DNA of 64,000 nucleotides from NCBI RefSeq assembly GCF_000003815.2, contig NC_049984.1:1733186-1797185 (forward strand), in the 5' to 3' direction. This stretch comes from Branchiostoma floridae. Lineage: Eukaryota > Chordata > Leptocardii > Amphioxiformes > Branchiostomatidae. Both the position numbers and the translations under genes were made by a program. How positions within the stretch are numbered: the first letter of the stretch is position 1; each line of letters begins with the position of its first letter. Under the pieces are notes generated by a model. It made no database searches. It worked only from the letters and a program-made list of their open reading frames with translations, and was not told the origin of the DNA. Positions 32,249-64,000 of this stretch are shown here, in pieces.

Positions 32249-35144
32249 GACGATGCAAGACTTGATCTTTCACCTGGGGGGGAAACAGTGAGTAGGCAAA
32301 AATAAGCAGGAGGAATCTCAACTATGGTCCCATTTCCGTTGTGGCTGCATATCTAAAACCCACTCCCTGCTGATTTGTAAAATTTGGTGCATGAACGCAA
32401 CCTCAGCAGGGAAGGGTATGAAGTACTTACCATTCAGCACAGAAAGCAAGCTCTGGTCACCTTCGACTGCTCAACAAACCAAGCTGGCAACCTGCGACTT
32501 CAGGAGGCGAAAAGCAATGAAAGAAGAATTACATATATAATTATCTGGCTGCAACTGCTTCCAAAGGCAAGAGGTTGCACGGGTTGTCCTGAAGGATGCA
32601 CAATGCCCAACACTGGAAACAGGCTCGTTCGTGACAGTACATCTGAAAAGCCAGACATGAAGACATTGGAACTGGAAGAAGAATACCTGGAAAGAATGCA
32701 GGGTGGGGCAGTATAGCTATAACATTGATCTATAAGGGAAGGGTACAATTGTATCCAGGCAATGATGCGTATATGTATATAGAAGCATTTTCATACAGTG
32801 AAATCTATCATGATATAATATGTATGTAAGGCTTCTAATGGATCTGAACCACCAATACAGGTTTTGTCAAATACAGCAGGCAGTTAAAAATCCATGATGA
32901 AAAAGAAGTGATAGGTCCCTGGGCAGCGATTCACACAGGCAAAGTCAGGTACTGCATGTGGTAAAGGAAACTAGACCTCATTGAGCTTGACGAAGAGTTA
33001 ACAAGAATTTTGAGATGACACAGCATGCATTCATAAGAACAGTACTCACTTTAAAGAATGGTTTTACTAAAATCAATATGCACTTGCTCACTCAGATTCA
33101 GAATGCCAAAAGCTAATGTGGATAAAGCAAGGTTTTTCCCAAAGCCATCTTAGCACTGATGTCATTTGTATTTTTCCGCTCATTCTAATCAGGTCATATG
33201 ATCAAGTCTATGTGAGTGTGACAGACTTGTCTCAAAGCCAAGTATCCAAGCAAATAGGAGCAGAGATTAACACATGACTGATATGTGTATTACTATTACC
33301 TAGGCTATCATGGTCAAAAGTAAACTCCATCAAGTGCGGAAATGATCTGAAGTCTGGTATGAAGCTTAAGTAAAGCAGTCCCTTCATCCATTGATTCAAC
33401 TCTTCAACAATTTTCCTTACCGGTAATAATAATGATGGTAAGTTTGCTGATGACCGTTGCTTACATATCACTCACTGACTGGGGTCCCTCCTATTGTCGC
33501 ATTGAGCTGTTCCCTTAGTTGAGCTCAGTAAGAACACGAATGATTCAAGAATTGTGTAGGCAATCAAGCTGTTCGACTTTTCACACAGACCATGATTCGA
33601 ATATTTCCCACCAATTAACATGTCACAGACCTCGGTCCTAGCCAGACATAAATGAATTATCTATCTTCTTGAACTTGAAGTCAAGCAGGAACAAAAATAC
33701 TCGTAGATTGAAGTCCAAGCAACATTTTCATGAAAAGCCTCACATAGTCCTTAATGCATATACCTGCTTTGGTAGTTCAGATCCAGACTTATAATCGCAG
33801 CTATACAAAACTACAATGATATGTAATGTAGGAACTCCTTCGCAGGAAGTGGAACTTGAAGCATCTCCAGGACTTTCAGCACATCCAGCAGACCCAGGAA
33901 CTGTTGGACTCAAAGCTTTACTCTTTCGATTGCATGACAGGAAGCAAATAATTTAGGTTAACATAGGTGTCTTATCATTGCAAGAAAACTCCACAGCAAT
34001 CACTGGATAAGAAGCAGTCTGGAGCTGGTCTTGCACAGAAGTCTCTCACCAGGCACAGCTCTCAGCTCAGGAACAGGAACTATCCGCTAATACAACAGGC
34101 AAATGTGCTAATATCCTTGACAACATCTGACACATAAATCATCAAGTACAGAAGTCTACGCAGTTCCAGAGTTCCACAAAGCGTGTATTCTCTGTATGCA
34201 ATTTGGTCCTCCATAACATTTACCAAATGTACCTGAAAGGGTAACATCAACAAGCATTATATATGTGTATACAATTCCAATCTTAACAAACATGTACTAC
34301 TACTAGTCACAAAGACATTCTGTTCACAAATTTACTAATCAGAAGCATTTTTAAGGCAAAACGATGCATGTAACATAAGGAACATGTGCCTCACCCTAAG
34401 AAGACAGGAGTGATCATTAAATAAAGATGCTTCAATGCCTGTCACCCCAAAACATCATCCATTGCCATAGCAACATGGATGATGTGTTGTCATAAATGAT
34501 GTCAATCTATCCATATTTTCCACCATTGGACAAACCTAAGCTTTAACTATCAGCAGCTTAAGATCATGCAAGTTTTAAAAACTTCAAAGGACACCTACAG
34601 CTTCTTTTTATAATGAGAGGCAATTTGATTCAAACAAACAAAATGCAACCCACACCGTGACTTGCAAAATATGAATGGAAACCGTTGCTTTGAAAGTTGG
34701 TTGATAGAATTGAAAAGTCTTTTGATTTGAGTTGCATTCATAAGATATCACAATGTACTGAGGCTACATATTCTAGGTTCATGTATTATTTATCCCCATA
34801 CAGAGCAGACATTGCTGTCTGTTAAAAAGCAAGCTGGCTGTACGTAAAGCCATCTTTACAAAATGTGGGTATTACATAGGATGGATGATAACTTAAGTTA
34901 TGGTACCATCACCGTTGTGTATTCCTTCATTAGTAATTTATCATGTCTGAGCCCACAGATCAAGAAAGTAGCATCCCAGACAACTGAAAGCAGCCATTGG
35001 TGAGACTAAAAAGGGGGCATAACTTTGCTTTTGTTAGGTGGAAGCAACAGAGGTTTGAATCATTTTCCAATGAACGAAGCTAGACAGGTCGAAATGGTGG
35101 CAGTACCTCATGTTTTGATTGCTATACCAGAAATTACAAGCACA

Positions 35145-35355
35145 TACTGTAAATGCAGAAATGTTCGCGGTGGATTAATGTTCGCGGTTTTTGCGGTGAC
35201 CACTTCACCGCGAATTTAAAACCACCGCGAACATTTTTCTATAATGATATTAGATTGCAGTCTATGGTGTTATCGCGAACTTAAATCCACCGCGAAAAGT
35301 CCTTTTTCCCGCTACCGCGAAATTAAATCCCCGCGAACTTAAAAACATTTACAGT
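35145..35355. mobile_element. MITE, TACTGTAAATG...CATTTACAGTA, copy 1
   Basis: Inverted ends TACTGTAAATG, with repeated internal GTTCGCGG / CCGCGAAC blocks in both orientations. Relatives are at 43826-44020, 50006-50152 and 8733. The terminal TA could be a Tc1/mariner-type target site. Confidence 0.85.
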
Positions 35356-36272
35356 ATACACGTACAATGTTGGATAACTAACGTTCCACATAGGAACCAT
35401 ACGACTTCATTCATACGGGCCATTACACTGGATTGGATTTGGAGAGAGGTAAGGTTCAAGCATGGGGATTGGAACCAGGGTAGGGTTTGAGCAATTCGAA
35501 TGGGGAACTAGGGAGGGTTTTGAAGATTGGAACTGATGATGATGATGTTCGTCCATCAGGAGTCGATGTAGACCTTGACTGATTGGAACTAGGGTAGGGA
35601 CAAAACCTGATTTTGCACCTCTTCAACCCCTTCCAGACTCCGCACTTATTTTTTGGGACCAGCCAATTGTCATCACCAAGAGTGATCAGGACGTATACAG
35701 TGCTGGAATGCAAAGTGGCCCAGGACTGCATAACACTTTTTTTGGGTGGTAAGGCACAGGGTCGAAGTACATTGTACAGCATGGACTGGACTGATGTACA
35801 TAAGTGTGAACCTGGCAAGTTAAAAAAAAAACAGCAAAATAGAAATTTGAACAAATTGCAACCATCATCCTTGTAGACATGGCTGAATCTGATGATGCTG
35901 TGAACAAAACCTGAAGAGAACATCTCACTATACTCTACACAAACTTGAGAAACACAATGAAGGTCTACACAGGGAGTCCCCATGACACTTGTGAAATCAG
36001 AAGATCCCCCTACGGATTACAACAAAATGGAGGAATTACCTAAAATTTGGTCACCTCACTTTGAATTGTGCATGCAAACAAGTTGGACATAGCAGGAGCG
36101 GGGTGGGGGAGAATCAAAATAGACTGCACAAAAACGAGCATGCTGACCCTTACATTAGTCCACAATATTTGTGTAACTGCAAGTTCATTTGGGCCTGTAT
36201 AGCTGTGATTGTGAATCACAGATCCTTTCTGAGTTTCTCTTTACTAGTAGTAGTAGTTTACCTGAAATTTGG

Positions 36273-36476
36273 TTAGCCTGGATACCAGCCTGATTCCAGG
36301 GCCTGGTTGCACAAGCATTTACTCATCGCCTCTAGGATCAACAATGAACATGAATAAATAAATGCCCCAAAGAAAATTTCCACAAGTACAACACGCAGCA
36401 ACCCTATGAGTCTGCTTATGGTCTTAGTACTCTTACTACCCTGGCTCTGGAAATAGTCTGGCATGATCCAGGCTAA
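36273..36476. mobile_element. inverted-repeat element, TTAGCCTGGAT ends
   Basis: TTAGCCTGGATACCAGCCTG...TTCCAGGG pairs imperfectly with CCCTGGCTCTGGAAATAGTC...ATCCAGGCTAA. Confidence 0.65.
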
Positions 36477-37049
36477 TCTTTGGTCTGTATCTGAATGTAA
36501 AAATCTGGCATTATATTTATGGGGGACATCTGGCAAGCCCTAGTTATAGCTGCAGGGGAGTGGGGGCAAAATAGGCCAACACTTCTTCAAACACTTCATT
36601 CCAACCAAATGACCCCTGCCTGCGTACAGTACACACCGCTTGGGGCGAGGTGTCAAAAGCGATCTTTCAAGATAATAAGAAAAAAGAAGAGAAGATATGC
36701 CCTTCTCTATCTATCAAATGAACTATGTGTACGTTCGAAAGCATCCCCTTCCAATGGTGAATAAGGATTTCTGGTCAAACAATTACAAGCGGAGATTTAT
36801 GAAGCATACACATCAAAACTATGCCCAAAGTTACGCTGGAATACACATGATTTGCCGGAGGAACAAAGGATGCCTTTCTTGCAAATCGCCCATCGTAAGC
36901 CCACAGAAAACTACGATTTAGAGCCAAATGCAAAGGCATCCGACCAACTCATCCCTCACTTTCGGTCACAAAGACCTTCCTCTATGTGAAGAAGACAATA
37001 TACTGGTTCTATAGCGGCATAGAACCACGCAATCCGTAAGAAAACTCAC

Positions 37050-37582
37050 CTAACACGAATACCGTCTGTCAGCCAGACGTCAAGATGGCGTCCAGATTGC
37101 ACGCTACATACTGAGGGGTACCTACCGTATTCATAGGTTATGCCCGTTTCTATATTCATCAGCATATGATTACAAGTTCAGACATTCAAATACTAGTGGC
37201 ATTAAAGTTATCAAAGTATTTTGAAATCTATAATTTAATCTTTTCAAAGTTTTTTTAGTGGAGTTAAATGAAGAATATTTCTCAAAATGATCAAGCTTTT
37301 GACAGGCACTAGTTTTTGCTGATAAAGTCACCTCAAGCAAATTTTACAATGTTAGCTAGTCTATTCAATAGACAGGGTAGTAAGATTTTGATGTACACTT
37401 TGAAAGAATTAAAATATGGCATTAGACCATTAAATTTTATCAGTTAGATTTAAATTATTTACATATAACATACAAAATATTGATTTATTGTATTTTTATG
37501 GCTTAGATGCTTTAACATATAAAATCCTAAAAGTATTAACCCCTAGTTTGTAGTGGGAACGTACCATGTGCAACATTCCGAA

Positions 37583-37591
<9 letters not shown>
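37050..37591. promoter_or_regulatory. bidirectional RBM12/TMEM67 promoter region
   Basis: A minus-strand noncoding exon ends at 37050 with donor CGTGTTAG|GTGAGT, taken as RBM12 exon 1. TMEM67 starts translation at 37583/37592 on the plus strand. CAAGATGGCG (about 37081) and CAAAATGGCG (37588, over the TMEM67 start) fit the YY1 consensus found at many divergent housekeeping promoters. The space between is AT-rich with no CpG-dense core. Confidence 0.55.
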
Positions 37592-60662
<23,071 letters not shown>

Positions 60663-63320
60663 AACTTTTTGACCAGTTAGGACTTGTCGGACAATGTGTT
60701 TGAAAAGTTGCACTCACACACTTGGCACATTCCAGTAATAAATCTAGAGTTTCATACATTTGTAGTCTTCCTTCCGTAGCAAGGGTAATGTGTAAGTTGC
60801 ATTATCTTCAAGTTGCATTACCTTTGAAGTGTTCTGATTGAGTACAAGACATATATGAATATGTTGACTGTGTAGTGATAAGAATGAAATGTATATTTTG
60901 ACAGAAAATGTATATTAGGAATACTAAGTGTTAACATTCCTTATTTACATTGTACGTCTTACTTCTCTCTAGTTTGACCTCACTTCTCTTATAAACTCAA
61001 GTATTTTTATATGGTGGAATTTTCTCAATATCTGTGTTTCAATCAGTACTTATTGAGAAATAATGAAATTGGTACTGTTTATTGAAAATTAGTACATTAG
61101 TACCTGTTTGTATATTTTTGAGTGATGTTGACCTGACAAGTCAAGAAAGGTTTATTTTCATGTTATGTATTGGACATATTTAAGCCAAGCCCGAAACAAG
61201 GTTCTGACAATCTGTCATAAATGTATATACCTATATGTGTTTCTCAAAATATTTGTTTACTTGTCTAAGATGGATATTGTCCGTCACCTTTGTGACTGCA
61301 TGAGGTTGGCAGATAAAGGTGTTTGTTGACATTTCAAGTTGATAGGAAGATGTCATGTGAAATCTTCTCAAGGCATATCGTTAAAAGTGCACTTAAATGT
61401 TGAAATAGTGTTATTTTATCACTTCTCTGTGAGTTAAGACGTCTTCCTGATCTTTCTCTCGGGTCATTACAAGCTTCTCTCAACAATTTCAAGTTTGTCC
61501 ATGACTGTTTCACTTGTAAAACAGAAGTATGTTTTCAGCAATTGACAAAGTTGAAATTTACACTTCCAAATGTGATGTTATACTTACGGGAAAATGATAT
61601 GTAAGTAAGAAAGTTGTAATTGCCTTTTGGAGTAGAAAAATGTAGTGGATTGTGTTGTTTTGAACAATCATGTCATTGCTTACGAGAAATTAGATAATTT
61701 TGGTCATAACCAAAGTTGCTAGAAAAGAGCTGCTGTAAATGTTTGTTATTAACAGTGAAGAGTTCTTTTCTTTATCAGAAAGTAAGTTTGCCTGTTAAAA
61801 CATTTTGCCAATAAAATCTTCTCTGTGTATGAAATCCTATAGGCTAATACATGTAGATCAACATTTCGTCATCATCAATATAATTTACTGCAGTTAGATT
61901 TTTTTTACTGTAGTTAATGGCTTGAGATCCAGCTATGAGATCCAGGGTAGTAATGGTTGGAAACAACATAAGTTAAACCAAAGAGCTTAATTTATACTTT
62001 ATCTGTATAAAAGCTCCTTGGTTAAACAAGACAGTCTCAAGTTCAAACTCCAAGACCTGTGGAATTTCTTAAATCCCAAACGACTTAAATACTGACAGTC
62101 AAAATGGTTTGATGATGAAATACAACATACTGTAAGTTGTATATAGTAGCATGTATTTACTTTCGTACAATTTCAAGTTTTGAGAGCAAATTTGAAGGAC
62201 TGAACTAAGACAACAGCCTTCCTGTAGAATATTCAGAAAATATAACGTTAGATGACAAAAGTGTATCACAAGCAAAATATATATTATAATCCTAAACTCC
62301 ACAGAAAAACTCCAAAAGAGATTAGGTAATGGACCTGGTAATGGAGAGAAGGTAATGGGCCATGGGTTTGCCCATCAATCAACTGGATTCCTTCCAGCAG
62401 GCTTTGTTGAGAACTTCATCCCCTAATTAATTATGCCCCTGCTGTGACTGCTAGACTATAGTGTAAACACTGGCCATGTGGCTTGTGTCATCTCACCCCA
62501 TTAGCACAAAGTGCTGCTCTTTTGGAATGATCCAATATATGACAAAAGGGGAGTTTGGTGAAAGATATAGTTCCTGCAGATACTGGAATTTCAGACAATT
62601 GCAACTTATAGATTTGTCATCCCCATTCATACCTGTTGGATGGGTAATACCTTTGAAAATACGGTATAATCGAACTTACATTGCACATCTTCTGATGAAT
62701 GGTTCAAAGATATGACCCCCCATTAGATAATGATTTGGCCAGGAACAAGGCAACAGTATTTCAAGACTTTGGAGAGAGGTCTTTTAGCTGAGACAGCAAG
62801 ATTTTCTGACTTCCCAACTTGCAGGAAGAGCACAACTATCATACAGGTCAGTTATTATGTTCTAACTAATCTAAGAATTGACTTGGTTTTAGCCCAGGCA
62901 GGCATTTTAGATTTGGGCAACAGAATCGTGCAAGACAAGCCAAGATATGTTTCATGTATTCAAACAAGAGTTGTCAATACGGCATAAACATGCACCAGCT
63001 GGTCTGTCTCTAAAAATTCTACTGTGTGGCATCCTTTCTGTGGAGTGATTCAGACAGAAAACCGTGGCCAGGGAATGGCAATGAAAAGTACAAATGTTTG
63101 TTTACAAAGTTTTCAGCAGAAAACAGGATGCCTAAATGTCTGCAGTATCACACACACTTACTATAAAGTTTATTGGCTGTTGTTCCACATCTTGCAAGGG
63201 TTGGATGTGCTCAAAATTATATACTTTTAGATCTATCAGACATCTTTGTGACTGCACAAGGATTCTAGCATTTACATATAGTAAACCAGTGTAAATCTTT
63301 TATATCTTATATCTTTGCAG
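60663..63320 (+). other. TMEM67 3' UTR and intergenic region
   Basis: AATAAA near 60737 and again near 61811 are candidate poly-A signals for TMEM67. Otherwise AT-rich sequence in which I see no gene or clear repeat. Confidence 0.45.
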
Positions 63321-63484
63321 TATCTAGGATGGCTTGCTGGGTTCACCTCCTCATGCTACTGACCTGCTTCACTGCAATCTTTGCCCAGCCCAACGAAATT
63401 CGCTCCATCGCAATCAAAGCCACAGAAATTGAGGCTGAAGATGAAGATATAAAGAGGACAACAGATGAAGGAGGTCTAGATCAG
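63321..63484 (+). CDS. first coding exon of an unidentified secreted/membrane protein (partial)
   Basis: An acceptor (TATCTTTGCAG, ending 63320) precedes TATCTAGG and then ATG at 63329. The frame opens MACWVHLLMLLTCFTAIFAQ, a convincing signal peptide with likely cleavage after FAQ. An acidic stretch (EIEAEDEDIKRTTDEGGLDQ) follows, and the exon ends at CAG|GTTAGT in phase 0. The acceptor upstream of the ATG implies a noncoding first exon. The rest of the gene is beyond the window. Not recognised. Confidence 0.5.
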
Positions 63485-64000
63485 GTTAGTGAAGCCCAGT
63501 ATAATAATATCATTATTACATTCAAGACTATAACATGCATTGGCATAATACCGGTAGTAAGACTTATACCGGTAGATTAAAAATACTGGAACTTAAAGAG
63601 ATCTACACATGCAACAATAGTTATTTCTGAGGTGTGCACACTTCAGACATCTAGGTGTCCAATACATCATTTACAAAGCATCGATAACAATGCATTCGAA
63701 GACAACAAGGCCAAACGTTTTCAGTATCTTTTTCGGGGTAGGCAGCTCGTCGTGGGACGAACACACTGTCACATTCATTGCCAAATTTATAGATCATAAT
63801 TACACATGCTCACGGCACAAGACGAACATGATTCAACAACAATCTTGAATTTCTGTTGGTGACCTACAACTCATGTAAAAGTGTGAAGATACGTTGCACA
63901 ATAGCCCGGATCTACGACTGAATGGGCAAAATTGAACGTAAGCAGCCATTTTCCCGCCATTTTTATATCTACGCTAGCAGTGAAGTGTTACGTCATAGCG

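Larger units (their letters stand above)
32275..37049 (-). other. RBM12 5' UTR intron region
   Basis: No coding exon seen. A minus-strand donor at 32429 (CTGAATG|GTAAGT) may mark an alternative noncoding 5' exon. Two MITEs are annotated separately (35145, 36273). The many short frames here have no supported splice context. Confidence 0.5.

Noticed and set aside
29753-32321. Long frames opposite or out of frame with RBM12
   Set aside because: Shadows of GC-rich RBM12 coding sequence; only the minus-strand frame has RRM motifs.

Overview
This is intron-rich animal DNA, most likely from a cephalochordate (amphioxus, Branchiostoma). The basis is inference. Genes are split into many short exons and separated by dense, diverse transposon debris. 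There are several non-LTR retrotransposon fragments, many short inverted-repeat elements, long microsatellites, and minisatellites at exon edges of a kind I recall being reported from amphioxus. No prokaryotic operons, CRISPR arrays or rRNA genes are seen. Three runs of N (1994-2720, 3828-3927, 11416-11515) are assembly gaps.

Layout. (1) 388-7600, plus strand: a purple acid phosphatase gene with the full metallophosphatase ligand set. One intron holds a gap and an array of about 29 copies of its own exon-end/5' splice site, and its last exon is followed by two partial tandem copies. (2) 7800-13500: repeat desert with inverted-repeat elements, two minisatellites, a LINE fragment, a three-copy 172-bp repeat and a long CTGT/CT microsatellite. 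(3) 13501-17858, minus strand: a six-exon gene I do not recognise, phase-consistent throughout. (4) 18107-22628, minus strand: fragments of another unrecognised gene with a five-copy exon array and many MITEs. A CRE/ETS/YY1-like cluster near 22930 may be a promoter. (5) 23000-26100: short inverted-repeat elements, with one candidate first exon on the plus strand. (6) 29621-32248, minus strand: RBM12-type five-RRM RNA-binding protein in one uninterrupted coding exon, with noncoding 5' exon(s) reaching back to about 37050. (7) 37583-60662, plus strand: complete TMEM67 (meckelin), 30 coding exons, 992 or 995 residues. Its introns carry LINEs, a hAT-like element with an 8-bp target duplication, a pogo-like element, tRNA-derived SINEs, and four separate places where an exon edge is tandemly copied. 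(8) 63321-63484, plus strand: first coding exon of an unidentified secreted or membrane protein that runs off the window.

Two themes stand out. RBM12 and TMEM67 sit head to head about 0.5 kb apart. As I recall, human RBM12B and TMEM67 have the same divergent arrangement on chromosome 8q22, so this looks like an old chordate bidirectional gene pair. Second, multi-exon genes in this window repeatedly show short tandem duplications that span an exon-intron boundary and copy the splice site with it. In TMEM67 the copied unit is a fused acceptor/donor motif (AG|GTGAGT), the form used for recursive splicing.
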